Positions 8,660 to 17,467 of a stretch of DNA of 37,263 bases are shown here, piece after piece. Position 1 is the first letter of the stretch, and each line of letters starts with the position of its first letter. This stretch comes from Bifidobacterium margollesii (lineage in GTDB: Bacteria > Actinomycetota > Actinomycetes > Actinomycetales > Bifidobacteriaceae), in NCBI RefSeq assembly GCF_002860355.1, contig NZ_NMWU01000014.1, positions 1 to 37,263 on the forward strand. The letters are read 5' to 3'. The position numbers and the translations under genes were made by a program. Below the pieces are notes generated by a model. That model was given only the letters and a program-made list of their open reading frames with translations, did not search any database and was not told the DNA's origin.

Positions 8660-9219
8660 AGCTGGCCGACGAGGTCGAGACTCGGCTCGATGGTCTCCTC
8701 GCCGGGCTGCCACTTGGCCGGGCACACCTGATCGCCGTGCTCGTAGACGAACTGGGAGGCCTGAACGCGGCGCAGCAGTTCGTCGGCGTTACGACCGACG
8801 TTGGAGGAGATGACCTCGTAGGCCACGACCTTGCCTTCGGGGTTTAGGATGAAAGTGCCGCGCTCGGCCAGACCGTCGGCCTCATTGTAGGTGTCGAGAT
8901 CCTTGGCCAGCTGGGCGGTGGGATCGGCCAGCATCGGGTATGCGATCTTGGCGATCTTCTCGTTCGCGTCATGCCAGGCCTTGTGCACAAAGTGGGTGTC
9001 GCAGGAAACGGAGTAGATCTCACAGCCGGCCTTCTGGAACTCCGGGTAGGCCTCGGCAAGATCCTCCAGCTCGGTGGGGCAGACGAAGGTGAAATCGGCC
9101 GGGTAGAAGAAGAACACCGACCAGTGGCCGAGGATGTCGGCCTTGGTGACCTCGTGGAACTCGTTGTTCTGGAAGGCCTGGGCAGTGAAGTCGCAGATTT
9201 CGTGCTGCAGCATCGTCAT
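8656..9219 (-). CDS. ahpC: Alkyl hydroperoxide reductase C (2-Cys peroxiredoxin)
   Basis: The enzyme reduces hydrogen peroxide and organic peroxides; in bifidobacteria, which lack catalase, it is a main peroxide defence. It has 187 aa, the standard AhpC length. The peroxidatic cysteine is C47 in FYPADFTFVCPTE and the resolving cysteine C166 in HGDQVCPAKW, both with their canonical neighbours. The start at 9219 is set by AGGAAAGGAA about 6 nt upstream on the minus strand; a second ATG two codons later is possible, and the longer open frame to 9342 has no coding look. The AhpF-like reductase encoded downstream on the same strand is its expected recycling partner. Confidence 0.97.
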   Translation of the reverse strand: MTMLQHEICDFTAQAFQNNEFHEVTKADILGHWSVFFFYPADFTFVCPTELEDLAEAYPEFQKAGCEIYSVSCDTHFVHKAWHDANEKIAKIAYPMLADPTAQLAKDLDTYNEADGLAERGTFILNPEGKVVAYEVISSNVGRNADELLRRVQASQFVYEHGDQVCPAKWQPGEETIEPSLDLVGQL

Positions 9220-9708
9220 GATGGTTCCTTTCCTGTCGGGCCGCCTGACGTGGTACGAACATGATCGCGTGATGCGAAACGGTCGGTATTGAGATGGGCG
9301 ATCGGGTTGGCGGTACGGTAGCGAACGCCGTCGGTACGCCATCAGTACGTCACGTCACCACGTCAGCGGAACCGGCTTGTACGTATTTGCCATCGTAGCC
9401 CACCGCATCGTCGGCCCGCCGAAGCTTTGCGGTGGGCCGCTGTGACGTTTCTCACATGGCAGACAATGTTCATTATTTGTTCAGAGTGGGCGGGCTCCGG
9501 GACAGTCTCCGGGACGATTTCCCGGGGACGGTCTCCCTCGTTCAGACCGACCGATCGGGGTGAAGGTGCGGGAGATCGGGGCGAATCTCCCTATCGGGCG
9601 GATGGCCGGATCGCAGGCCATGTTCCCAGTCCCGCCCGATCCCGCTGCACACCGCCTAGTTCCGCCGCAGGCCGCGATCTTGGTTAGGGCGTTCGTTAGA
9701 TTGAAGGC
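9220..9708. other. Gene-free divergent region between ahpC and the CNNM-type gene
   Basis: These 489 bases separate divergent genes and must hold the promoters of both. I see no coding frame with family resemblance. A small hairpin CCGGGA CGATT TCCCGG is at 9509-9525, with the near-repeat CTCCGGGAC around it. No recognisable peroxide-regulator box can be named with confidence. Confidence 0.5.
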
Positions 9709-11067
9709 ATGTCACTTGGTCTGAATATTCTCCTGATTTTCGTGTTCCTGCTGCTCGGCAGCGTCTTCGCCGGCACGGAACTGGCACTGGTGAGCCTGCG
9801 TGGCTCGCAGATCGATCAAATGGAGCAGGAGGATATTCGCGGCGCCCGCGTGGCGAAGATCGCCCGCGACCCGAACACCTTCCTCTCCACCGTACAGATC
9901 GGCGTGACGCTATGCGGTTTTCTTTCCGCATCGTTCGGCGAGTCGTCGATCTCCCCGTTCATCGTCCCGGTGGTGGAAAGCTGGGGCGTGCCCACGCATA
10001 TCGCGGCGCCGCTGACCACGATCGTGCTCACGCTGGTGATCTCCTATTGCTCGATCGTGATCTCGGAAATGGTGCCCAAACGCATCGCCATGCAGAAAAC
10101 CGAGGCGATCGCCCGCGCGGTGGTGCCCGCGATCGACGTGTTCGCCACGATCTGCCGGCCGATCATCTGGCTGATCGGCAAGAACACCAACGGCATCGTG
10201 CGCGTGCTGGGATTCGACCCGAACGAAACCGAAAGCGAAGTCAGCGACGATGAGCTGCGCGTACTGGTCTCGTCCAACACCAACCTCAGCAAGGACGAGC
10301 GCGTGATTCTCGACGACGTGTTCGACGCTTCGGAAACGATCGTGGCCGAAGTGATGCGTCCACGCGCCGACGTGGTGTTCATCGACGGCGATATGCCGAT
10401 CTCCGAGGCCGCCGACTTCGTGCGCGACAAGCCGTACTCGCGGTACCCGGTGATCGGCAAGGATTTCGACGACGTGCTCGGCTTCGTGCATGTGCGCGAT
10501 CTGCTCGACATCCGCAACCCGCAGGCCGCCACCGTGGCCGACGTGACCCGCGAAGGCATTTCCCTGCCGGGCACGTCGAAACTGCTGCCGAGCCTTTCGC
10601 TGCTGCGCCGTCGCGGCATTCATCTGGCCATCGTGATCGACGAGTATGGCGGCACCGATGGCATCGTGACGCTGGAGGACATGACCGAGGAGCTGGTGGG
10701 TGATATTCGCGACGAATACGATCTGCCCAGCGAGGCCGGTGGACGCAAGCCCGGTTCGGCGTTCGTCGGCGGCGTGGCGCGCATCGATGGCGGCATGACC
10801 ATCGAGGACTTCGACGAGCTCACCGGCATCGAGCTGGAGGACGGCCCGTACGAGACGGTGGCCGGCTACTTCCTCGCCAAAACCGGCGAAATGGGCAAAG
10901 TTGGCGCGGTGCTGCACTCAGACGACGGGTACGACATGGTGATCACCGAAGTGGACGGCCGCCGCATCCAGACCATCGAAGTCCGCCGCAGTGGTGCGAA
11001 CCCGCCGGCGGAAGGGGGTGCGGGGGCCGGCACGGGTGCGGGGCGTCCGCCCTCCGAGCCTGCGTGA
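9709..11067 (+). CDS. CNNM/CorC-type (hemolysin-like) membrane protein with CBS pair
   Basis: This is a membrane protein of the DUF21-CBS-CorC_HlyC family, members of which handle magnesium or cobalt; the old name hemolysin is misleading. Residues 1 to about 190 form the CNNM/DUF21 transmembrane part (first helix [20 protein letters not shown]). A CBS pair lies at about 205-335, with [14 protein letters not shown] beginning the first repeat and [20 protein letters not shown] ending the second. A CorC_HlyC domain fills about 345-430. The tail is Gly/Pro-rich. Length (452 aa) is normal. ATG 9709 follows TTGAAGGC, a weak ribosome binding site. The substrate ion is not readable from sequence. Confidence 0.93.
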   Translation: MSLGLNILLIFVFLLLGSVFAGTELALVSLRGSQIDQMEQEDIRGARVAKIARDPNTFLSTVQIGVTLCGFLSASFGESSISPFIVPVVESWGVPTHIAAPLTTIVLTLVISYCSIVISEMVPKRIAMQKTEAIARAVVPAIDVFATICRPIIWLIGKNTNGIVRVLGFDPNETESEVSDDELRVLVSSNTNLSKDERVILDDVFDASETIVAEVMRPRADVVFIDGDMPISEAADFVRDKPYSRYPVIGKDFDDVLGFVHVRDLLDIRNPQAATVADVTREGISLPGTSKLLPSLSLLRRRGIHLAIVIDEYGGTDGIVTLEDMTEELVGDIRDEYDLPSEAGGRKPGSAFVGGVARIDGGMTIEDFDELTGIELEDGPYETVAGYFLAKTGEMGKVGAVLHSDDGYDMVITEVDGRRIQTIEVRRSGANPPAEGGAGAGTGAGRPPSEPA

Positions 11068-11117
11068 GGCTTCCCCTACGAGGGGAAGCTGGCAGCCGAA
11101 GGCTGACTGATGAGGTG
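11068..11117. repeat. Dispersed palindromic intergenic repeat, copy 3 (reverse orientation)
   Basis: The stem GGCTTCCCCTACGAGGGGAAG is followed by CCGAAGGCTGACTGATGAGG. It begins on the base after the stop codon of the CNNM-type gene. It is in the opposite orientation to copy 4, so the two form an inverted pair 46 bp apart. Confidence 0.8.
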
Positions 11118-11163
11118 GATCGAATAACACACCTGCCGACTTCCAACCAACGCTTTGCCCACA

Positions 11164-11210
11164 CCCCTCATCAGTCGACTACGCCGACAGCTTCCCCCAA
11201 TGGGGAAGCC
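11164..11210. repeat. Dispersed palindromic intergenic repeat, copy 4
   Basis: CCCCTCATCAGTCGACTACG, CCGACAGC and a CTTCCCCCA/TGGGGAAG stem. It is the partner of copy 3; together they can fold into one large cruciform, as in BIME-type pairs. The next 220 bases up to dps hold no gene. A possible -10 box, TAGAAT, for dps is at 11361-11366 without a convincing -35. Confidence 0.75.
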
Positions 11211-11433
11211 CCCACGGGTACGCGGACTCCTGATATGGCGAAAGACTCGCCGAGGGCACTCGACGCAACGGCCGACGGCGAAACGCTCACATTGTTGCAG
11301 ACGTTCGGATACCGTGCTTCCACATCAGGCACTGGACACAGTTCGCGGCAAACCACCGCCTAGAATTGGTCGTACGTGCGTATTCGCAATGTGAAGGACA
11401 TCCGCAAAATCAATTAAAGAAAGAAGGATGATC

Positions 11434-11913
11434 ATGACGCTGAAATTCACCGTTCCCGGCCTTTCCGAAGAGCAGGCCGAAAAGACCATCGCCATTCTGC
11501 AGAACCGACTCAGCCAAGAGCAGGAGGCCGCCCTCGTGCTCAAGCACGCTCACTGGAACGTGCAGGGCCCGAACTTCATCGCCGTGCATGAAATGCTTGA
11601 CCCGCAGGTCGAGGTCGTGCTCGCCCAGGCCGACGAAACCGCCGAGCGCATCGCCACGCTGGGCGGTTCCCCCGATGGCACGCCGGACGCCATCGTGCGC
11701 AACCGTTCCTGGAAGGGTCTTGATCTCAAGGGCCGCGCTTCCACCGAGGAGTACATCAAGGCGCTGATCGACTACTACGACGTGTTCATCACCGATGATC
11801 GCAAGGCCATCGAGGAGCTGGACGAGCTCGATGTCGTAAGCTCCAACATCATTCAGGATCACGTTCAGGCGCTGGAGCTGTTCCAGTGGTTCCTGCGCAG
11901 CCACATCGCGTAG
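11434..11913 (+). CDS. dps: Dps-family ferritin-like DNA-protection protein
   Basis: The protein forms a dodecameric mini-ferritin that oxidises iron with peroxide and stores it, limiting Fenton damage. It has 159 aa, the usual size. All the inter-subunit ferroxidase residues of Dps line up: H40 in AHWNVQGPNF, H52 and D56 in VHEMLD, D67 and E71 in ADETAERIATLGG. Two in-frame ATGs exist; the second, at 11434, is preferred because AGAAGGA stands at the proper distance, whereas the first (11428) touches that site. There is no N-terminal Lys-rich tail, so direct DNA binding is doubtful. It forms, with ahpC and its reductase, a local group of oxidative-stress genes. Confidence 0.95.
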   Translation: MTLKFTVPGLSEEQAEKTIAILQNRLSQEQEAALVLKHAHWNVQGPNFIAVHEMLDPQVEVVLAQADETAERIATLGGSPDGTPDAIVRNRSWKGLDLKGRASTEEYIKALIDYYDVFITDDRKAIEELDELDVVSSNIIQDHVQALELFQWFLRSHIA

Positions 11914-11960
11914 CGGCCCATACCGGTTTATCGGCCGATTTATCGGCCGGTTTATCGCAA

Positions 11961-12096
11961 AAACCCGAGTTGTGAGGCTTTGTTTGACGAAGGGGCCCAT
12001 TCCCAATTCCGCGCAGTCCCCAAACCGTTGAAATTCCGCGGACGCTATATGCGAGAAATGCGGCTTCCAAGAACCAAAGCCTCACAACTCGGGTTT
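11961..12096. repeat. 136-bp element with 22-bp perfect inverted ends
   Basis: AAACCCGAGTTGTGAGGCTT+TG at 11961-11982 is repeated exactly, inverted, at 12075-12096. The 92 bp between have no coding capacity. It lies between the convergent dps and YgjP-like genes, ending two bases from the latter's stop codon. No obvious target-site duplication is seen. It may be a MITE-like element or a two-way terminator. A short tandem of CGG(C/T)TTATCGGCC-like units (11927-11957) precedes it. Confidence 0.75.
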
Positions 12097-12097
12097 C

Positions 12098-12772
12098 CTA
12101 TGGAATACGGTTTAATTCGCGGCGAAGACGCCGCCATTGGGGCATAAAACGGTCCATACTGCGTTGGAATCTCACCCCGTGACCATGCTCCCACAGATGG
12201 GTGAGCTCGTGCACCAGCACGTATTCCAAATACTGAGGCGGCAGATACGCCAATTCGAGATTCAGCCGGATCCGACCAGTGGCCGGCGTACACGACCCCC
12301 ATCGCGTGGACATGCGGCGCAGTGAAATATTCGTCGGCCTGCGACCGATGATCGGAGCCCAGTATGCCAACAGACTCGGCAGCCAACCGTTCAGTATCGC
12401 CTTGGCCTCCCGCTTGCGCTCCTCGCTCCATGGCTGGTCAAGCATCGCCACCGGCTGATCAGCATGGGTACCAGCGGCATCCGCGGTACCGGTATGATCA
12501 TGATCGGCGTCTTGGCCGGCCGCTCTACGACCAGCTTCCTCCTGCCTCGCCCGAGCCGCGGCGACCTTTTCCTGAGCCTTGTCGATCCATTGCCTGCGGG
12601 ATGCCACGAATCGAGCGACCACATCGTAACTGGCCCTCGCCGGGGCCGTGACCTCCACACGACCGTCCGGCGGCTTAACGCGCAGATACATGTTCTTCAC
12701 CGTTTTGCGCGTCACCTTCACCCGCACACCCTGTACGTCGATGATCTCCACCGAAATCGTTCTTCTGGCCAT
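12098..12772 (-). CDS. YgjP-like (DUF45) zinc metallopeptidase family protein
   Basis: This putative zinc-dependent peptidase belongs to the YgjP/SprT-like DUF45 group, of unknown cellular role. The C-terminal half holds the family features: SLRRMSTRWGSCTPATGRI (about 150-168), then the metal site HELTH (188-192) with a third ligand near H198 in WEHGHG. Residues about 84-107 are an Asp/His/Ala-rich stretch that breaks the usual domain and looks like a loop expansion. The start at 12772 is set by CGGAG about 8 nt upstream; the open frame further 5' runs into a tRNA terminator and is not coding. The length is 224 aa. It converges on dps. Confidence 0.88.
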   Translation of the reverse strand: MARRTISVEIIDVQGVRVKVTRKTVKNMYLRVKPPDGRVEVTAPARASYDVVARFVASRRQWIDKAQEKVAAARARQEEAGRRAAGQDADHDHTGTADAAGTHADQPVAMLDQPWSEERKREAKAILNGWLPSLLAYWAPIIGRRPTNISLRRMSTRWGSCTPATGRIRLNLELAYLPPQYLEYVLVHELTHLWEHGHGVRFQRSMDRFMPQWRRLRRELNRIP

Positions 12773-12854
12773 GATTGCTCCGTCCGGATCGCCGACTGTT
12801 TTCCTTAACCCGCATTGCCCGTCGATTGTACGGAGCTGCGAATGCGGAGATACG

Positions 12855-12879
12855 AAAAAGCCCCGCAATTCACGGGGCT
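12855..12879 (-). terminator. Terminator of the tRNA-Leu gene
   Basis: On the minus strand the stem AGCCCCG TGAATTG CGGGGCT is followed by TTTTTCG, starting 8 nt after the tRNA 3' end. Confidence 0.9.
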
Positions 12880-12886
12880 GAGATCG

Positions 12887-12974
12887 TGTCCGGGATGGGA
12901 GTTGAACCCACACGCCTGTATAAAATAGGCACTAGCACCTCAAGCTAGCGCGTCTACCATTCCGCCACCCGGAC
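12887..12974 (-). tRNA. tRNA-Leu (anticodon GAG)
   Basis: The acceptor stem GTCCGGG pairs with CCCGGAC, followed by discriminator A. The D-arm is GGCGGAATGGTAGACGC. The anticodon stem CTAGC/GCTAG encloses TTGAGGT, so the anticodon is GAG. A long variable arm, as in class II leucine tRNAs, and the T-loop GGTTCAACTCC follow. CCA is not encoded. It has its own terminator. Confidence 0.95.
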
Positions 12975-13304
12975 AGGTGTCATCATCAATAACAGACTTT
13001 GCGATAACAGAGGGAAAGTGTACCACATCCCGGCGAATCCACAAAAATCATCCGGCAGGTCATCGTGATTTACAGCCGCGACGCCCACTCCACGCCGAAC
13101 AGCGATCATATATATCCGTCACGGCTTAGCGCAATGATCCGCAACACGCCATATGCTATTTGTCATATATGCATTGTGTTATATTAGAGCCACGCAGCCC
13201 AGAACTACGGAGAAGTAGAATCGGTGACTGCCATCGCAAGCCGACGCCGGCCGCAACCGGTATCGACGCCAGCCGAACGTTCACACCCGACGAAGGATCG
13301 ACAC
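12975..13304. promoter_or_regulatory. Intergenic region upstream of the PadR regulator, with possible promoter
   Basis: No gene is seen in these 330 bases. The part before the regulator is AT-rich, with TTGTCA at 13160-13165 and TATTAG at 13182-13187 (spacer 16), a plausible promoter. The overlapping CATATATG and ATATGC palindromes could bind the PadR protein itself, as many PadR regulators repress their own gene; this is inference. Confidence 0.45.
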
Positions 13305-13874
13305 ATGCTGAAACTGGACTATCTGCTGCTCGGCGTTCTCGCCCTGAAGCCACAGACCGGATACGGCCTGAAAAAGTACTTCGACACCTTCGGTCGATTC
13401 CAACGCTCCAACACGCAGATGAGCCAGATCTATCGCACGCTCAGCCGCATGGAAAGCGACAACTGGGTAAGCTCGCGACTTCTCGACGGAGACAACCCCC
13501 GAAAAGCCCGCGAATACTCGATCACCGAAAGCGGGTTCACAGTATTCATGGACTGGCTCTCCAGCCCGTACGAGCCCCCGTCACGATTCCAAGACCCCGA
13601 TTTCGAGGCCCGTATCGCCTTCGCTGGGTTTCTTTCGGTCGATCAAGTGATTTCCCTGCTCGACACGGAAATCACCGTCCGCGAAAATCAGGTACGCAAA
13701 TATCGACATCGAGACCGCTCGCTGCCCACCGACAATACGGAATGCGATCAGGAGCTCAAAACGATGCTTGCCGAGTGGAACCACCGAACCAGCTGCGAGG
13801 AGATGGACCACCATATTCGTCAGGTCAAGGCACTGAAGAGCGAACTGATCGACCTGCAACGACGTCGCGAATAG
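13305..13874 (+). CDS. PadR-family transcriptional regulator
   Basis: This is a winged-helix regulator of the PadR family (189 aa). Residues 1 to about 80 form the DNA-binding part: LDYLLLGVLALKPQTGYGLK opens it, QMSQIYRTLSRMESDNWV is the recognition helix, and KAREYSITESG the wing. The C-terminal half is helical and charged (VIR-type dimerisation domain). The frame is open 27 codons further 5', but ATG 13305 has AAGGA upstream at a good distance and starts at the conserved motif. It is directly upstream of the sulfatase gene on the same strand and so probably controls the sulfatase cluster. The effector is unknown; the family often senses small aromatic or other ligands. Confidence 0.9.
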   Translation: MLKLDYLLLGVLALKPQTGYGLKKYFDTFGRFQRSNTQMSQIYRTLSRMESDNWVSSRLLDGDNPRKAREYSITESGFTVFMDWLSSPYEPPSRFQDPDFEARIAFAGFLSVDQVISLLDTEITVRENQVRKYRHRDRSLPTDNTECDQELKTMLAEWNHRTSCEEMDHHIRQVKALKSELIDLQRRRE

Positions 13875-13914
13875 TCGACCGACCAGACCTGGCAGACCCC
13901 CGTTTTTCACAACC

Positions 13915-13931
13915 CTGATCCACTAGATCAG
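13915..13931. promoter_or_regulatory. Palindrome between regulator and sulfatase genes
   Basis: CTGATC CACTA GATCAG is a perfect 6-bp inverted repeat with a 5-nt centre, 41 nt after the regulator stop and about 135 nt before the sulfatase start. It is a candidate operator; there is no T-run to make it a terminator. No further gene is seen in the 191-bp gap. Confidence 0.4.
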
Positions 13932-14065
13932 CAAGACCTCACACGGATCTGCCCCCACCGACGTCACAGCCAAAAGCATCGACGTAAAACCTGAAACCCC
14001 ACTCCCCCAGTCAATTGCGCCCAAAATGGCCATAGGATCACCAAACAAGAAGAAAGGAACCCTCA

Positions 14066-15889
14066 ATGAAGAGAGCCATCATCCTAATGTACGACAGCCT
14101 CAACAGGCACATGCTACCCCCCTACGGCGATACCGTGGTGAACGCACCGAACTTCGCCCGCCTGGCTGCCAAGGCCGTCACCTTCGACAATTTCTACGCT
14201 GGATCGATGCCCTGCATCCCCGCCCGGCGCGAACTGCATACCGGCCGATACAATTTCATGCACCGATCCTGGGGACCACTTGAGCCCTACGACGACTCCA
14301 TGCCGCAGATCCTCAAGGATCACGGCATCTACACCCATCTGGTCTCCGACCACCCCCACTATTGGGAGGACGGCGGCGCCACCTTCCACACCCGCTACTC
14401 CTCGTGGGAGTTCTTCCGAGGGCAGGAAGGCGACCCGTGGAAGGCCAACATCGGCCTGTTTCGTCAGCAGGAGGACGGGCCGAACAACGGCATCCCGATC
14501 GTGAAGCACGACGCCGTGAACCGAACCTACATGCCCACTGAAGCCGACCACGCACAGACCCGAACCGTCGATGCAGGCATGGAGTTTCTGGAGACGAACG
14601 TCAACGAGGACAACTGGATGCTCCAGCTGGAGCTCTTCGACCCCCATGAGCCGTTCTTCGTGCCTCAGGCCTACCGGGATCTGTATGGCCAGGATCCCGA
14701 CGACGATCAGATGGACTGGCCCCCGTACGAGAAGGTGAACGAATCCAAGGAACTGGTGGAAAGCGTGCGTCTGCAGTATGCCGCACTGGTCTCCATGTGC
14801 GACCATTCACTCGGCCGCGTGCTCGACTTCATGGACGAACACGACATGTGGAAGGACACTCTCCTGTTCGTGAACACCGACCACGGATTCCTACTCGGCG
14901 AGCACGGCTGGTGGGCCAAGTCGGTACAGCCGTGGTTCAATGAACTGGTGCACCTGCCGCTGTTCATGTGGGACCCTCGCACCGGCGGCAAGGACACCCG
15001 CAGAGGAGCCCTCGCTCAGACCATCGACATCGCCCCGACCATGCTCAAGTACTTCGGCCTGGAACCCACCAAGGATATGGAGGGGCATGATCTGGCGCAG
15101 GTGCTCGCCAATGGCACAGAAAGCACTGCGACCGGCACGCACCCGACCGCAGACACAACCAACGCAGGCATTCATCAGATCCATGAAGGCGCGCTGTTCG
15201 GCATCCACGGCGGTCATGTGAACGTGACCGACGGCCGATACGTATATATGCGTGCGGCAAAGGACCCGTCAAACCTGCCGTTGGACGAATTCACCCTCAT
15301 GCCCACGCACATGCGCATGCGGTTCAGCCCGCAGGAGCTGGCGAATTGGGAGCCGGCCGAACCATTCAGCTTCACCAAGAACACCCGCGTCATGCGCATT
15401 CCGACGCAGAGCATCTGGATGAACCCCTGGCGGTATGGCACGCTGCTGTACGATCTGGAGACCGACCCCGGTCAGCATCACCCCATCGACGATCCCGAGG
15501 TCGAGTTGCGAATGCTCAGGCTGCTGGCAAAGCTCATGCACGAAGGCGATGCCCCGGAAAGCCTGTTCCAGCGTCTGGGAATTCCGTTCGAAGGCGAGAT
15601 CAACGAAACGCATCTGCTGGTTCGCGAGCAGAAGGATCGCGCCGAGGAGATCGCCGAACCGATTCCGCTCGACATCAACAAGGAACCGTTGGTTCATAAG
15701 CCGCTTGCGGAGCTGGAGGATGATCTCGTCACCCGCCCGATCATCGAGCATTACATTCCCTCATGGACCCACACCGAGCTCGTCGCGGTACCCCCACAGC
15801 TCAGCCTGCTGGATCTGGTGAAAACCGCGATTATCCCTGTTGACGTCCTTCAGGCCATTTGCGAAGACGTCAAGAACGCCAACAGGTAG
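14066..15889 (+). CDS. Cys-type sulfatase (formylglycine-dependent)
   Basis: This is an arylsulfatase-family (alkaline phosphatase superfamily) enzyme, cleaving sulfate esters, probably from a sulfated host-glycan sugar. The active-site signature is SMPCIPARRELHTGR, with C50 the residue converted to formylglycine and R54 in its helix. Metal-site residues include D10 in LMYDSLNRH and NTDHGFLLGEHGWWAK around residue 272. It has no signal peptide, so it acts in the cytoplasm on an imported substrate. Length is 607 aa. GAAAGGA precedes ATG 14066. The anaerobic maturase that would activate it is encoded at 18360, and an MFS transporter lies between, so import and desulfation are probably one system. 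The exact substrate cannot be read from sequence; sulfated GlcNAc is the known bifidobacterial case. Confidence 0.95.
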   Translation: MKRAIILMYDSLNRHMLPPYGDTVVNAPNFARLAAKAVTFDNFYAGSMPCIPARRELHTGRYNFMHRSWGPLEPYDDSMPQILKDHGIYTHLVSDHPHYWEDGGATFHTRYSSWEFFRGQEGDPWKANIGLFRQQEDGPNNGIPIVKHDAVNRTYMPTEADHAQTRTVDAGMEFLETNVNEDNWMLQLELFDPHEPFFVPQAYRDLYGQDPDDDQMDWPPYEKVNESKELVESVRLQYAALVSMCDHSLGRVLDFMDEHDMWKDTLLFVNTDHGFLLGEHGWWAKSVQPWFNELVHLPLFMWDPRTGGKDTRRGALAQTIDIAPTMLKYFGLEPTKDMEGHDLAQVLANGTESTATGTHPTADTTNAGIHQIHEGALFGIHGGHVNVTDGRYVYMRAAKDPSNLPLDEFTLMPTHMRMRFSPQELANWEPAEPFSFTKNTRVMRIPTQSIWMNPWRYGTLLYDLETDPGQHHPIDDPEVELRMLRLLAKLMHEGDAPESLFQRLGIPFEGEINETHLLVREQKDRAEEIAEPIPLDINKEPLVHKPLAELEDDLVTRPIIEHYIPSWTHTELVAVPPQLSLLDLVKTAIIPVDVLQAICEDVKNANR

Positions 15890-15931
15890 CAGCCCTTCCC
15901 ACGACGCGCATAGGAGCGCGAAAAGTGACCC

Positions 15932-15969
15932 GGTTGCGGAACATCAACGGCCATTGACGTTCCGCAACC
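15932..15969. repeat. Strong hairpin between sulfatase and transporter genes
   Basis: GGTTGCGGAACATCAA pairs with TTGACGTTCCGCAACC (one mismatch, loop CGGCCA). There is no T-run after it on the plus strand, so it is more likely a processing or mRNA-stability element, or partial terminator, than a full stop. Confidence 0.65.
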
Positions 15970-16068
15970 AACGGGATCACCCTCACACAACCGATTCTTC
16001 CGGGCCTGCCAGCCCGTCGATCGATTGCGACAACCCCCATTTGCCATATCTTCAGAAAGGCTATCCTC

Positions 16069-17415
16069 ATGGTAGAGGACGTGACGACCAAGACACAAGG
16101 AAATACCAATCCAAGTACGCCGGGAACCGCCGCCGAAGCGAAGGTGCCTCACCGTTGGCGTAATCTCGCCACCCTTACCGGCGTAATGGTGGTGGACAAT
16201 ACGGAGGCGAGCGCCACCAACTCGATCTTCCCCGCCATTGCCAGCTCGCTTCACCTCGACAGCGGCCATCTTGGCATTATGACCGCCGCAGGCAAAGTGC
16301 TGTCCGCCCCGTTCGGCCCGATCTGGGTGAAGATCTCCGACAAAATCGGCCGTAAGGCCACATTGGTGCTCACCGGATTGTTCGGAGCGCTGTTCGGCGC
16401 TATGGCCGGTTTCGCCAACGGATGGACCATGCTACTGATCTCGGTGGCTCTGATGAGCGCCTCGGTAATCGGCGCGCAGCCGATCGTCAACGCGGTGATC
16501 GCCGATAGTTTCGACGACAAGGAACGAGGCAAGGCATCCGGCATTCTGTATGGTTCCATCAACGGTCTGGCTGCATTGGTAGGCCCAGCGCTCGCGCAGT
16601 TCACCGGTATTGATTCCAACGGCTGGCGTTATGCGATGTGGACGCTGTCCGGAATCATGGTGGTGGCTTCGATCATCGTGATCTTCGCATTCAAAGACCC
16701 GGGAGTGGGTGCTTCGGATATTCAAGTTTCCGGAGCGAACGCGAAATCCGTGGACGAGAAGCCGACGATGAAGGAGATTCTCGGCTTGTTCAAGATCCCG
16801 TCCTACACAATCATGATGATCTCCCGATTCCTTTCCGGCCATCTGTTGATTCCGATCTTCGGCATTCAGTTCCTGGTGCTTGAACGCGGATTCACCAATG
16901 CGACGGCATCGATGGTGCTGCTGCCGTTCGGCATCGGCGCGATCGTCGGCAATCTCGGCGGCGGATGGATCGTCAAATGGCTGGACGTGCACGTCAAGCA
17001 TTACGGTCGTATCGGGTTCATCCAGTTCGCTCAGCTGTTTTTCGCTCTCGGCGCGTTCCTTGGCACCCAATTCATGTATGACGGCATCACGGTGTATGGC
17101 GTGTTCTGGTTCATCATGGGTCTGTCTCAGGGTCTGAATCCGCCGGTCAACCGTCCGATCGTCGCGTCGGTGGTGCATCCGCGTCTGCGCGGTCAGGCGT
17201 ATGCGATCTGGCTGACCATCTTCGAAACCATCGCCTGGGCAATCTTCTCGGTGGCCTGCGGCCAGCTTGCTGACTTCTGGAGCATTCAGACAGTATTCCT
17301 GTACATCACCGTCGGTCTGCTGGTGCTGAACGCGATTCTGCTGGCCGGCCTGTACAAGACCTACCCGAAAGATGTACGTCGCGTGGAAATGCAGTTGGAA
17401 GCTGAACGCGCGTAA
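16069..17415 (+). CDS. MFS transporter of the sulfatase cluster
   Basis: This is a 12-helix major facilitator superfamily protein of 448 aa. An N-terminal hydrophilic stretch of about 40 residues precedes the first helix (near VMVVDNTEAS). The loop 2-3 motif is visible as KISDKIGRKATLV, the common MFS signature. A longer central loop follows FAFKDPGVGASD, separating the two halves. A ribosome binding site AAAGG precedes ATG 16069. Its place between a sulfatase and its maturase, on the same strand, points to uptake of the sulfated sugar or release of a product; direction and substrate are inference. Confidence 0.9.
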   Translation: MVEDVTTKTQGNTNPSTPGTAAEAKVPHRWRNLATLTGVMVVDNTEASATNSIFPAIASSLHLDSGHLGIMTAAGKVLSAPFGPIWVKISDKIGRKATLVLTGLFGALFGAMAGFANGWTMLLISVALMSASVIGAQPIVNAVIADSFDDKERGKASGILYGSINGLAALVGPALAQFTGIDSNGWRYAMWTLSGIMVVASIIVIFAFKDPGVGASDIQVSGANAKSVDEKPTMKEILGLFKIPSYTIMMISRFLSGHLLIPIFGIQFLVLERGFTNATASMVLLPFGIGAIVGNLGGGWIVKWLDVHVKHYGRIGFIQFAQLFFALGAFLGTQFMYDGITVYGVFWFIMGLSQGLNPPVNRPIVASVVHPRLRGQAYAIWLTIFETIAWAIFSVACGQLADFWSIQTVFLYITVGLLVLNAILLAGLYKTYPKDVRRVEMQLEAERA

Positions 17416-17467
17416 ACAGAAATCCCCGGAATGGAGATTACCCACGGAATGGAGATTGGAGTTTTCG

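Noticed and set aside
6496-8847. Plus-strand open frame of 783 codons opposite the AhpF-like gene
   Set aside because: Antisense shadow of a clear gene, spanning two genes and a terminator; rich in Arg/His/Gly with no family resemblance.
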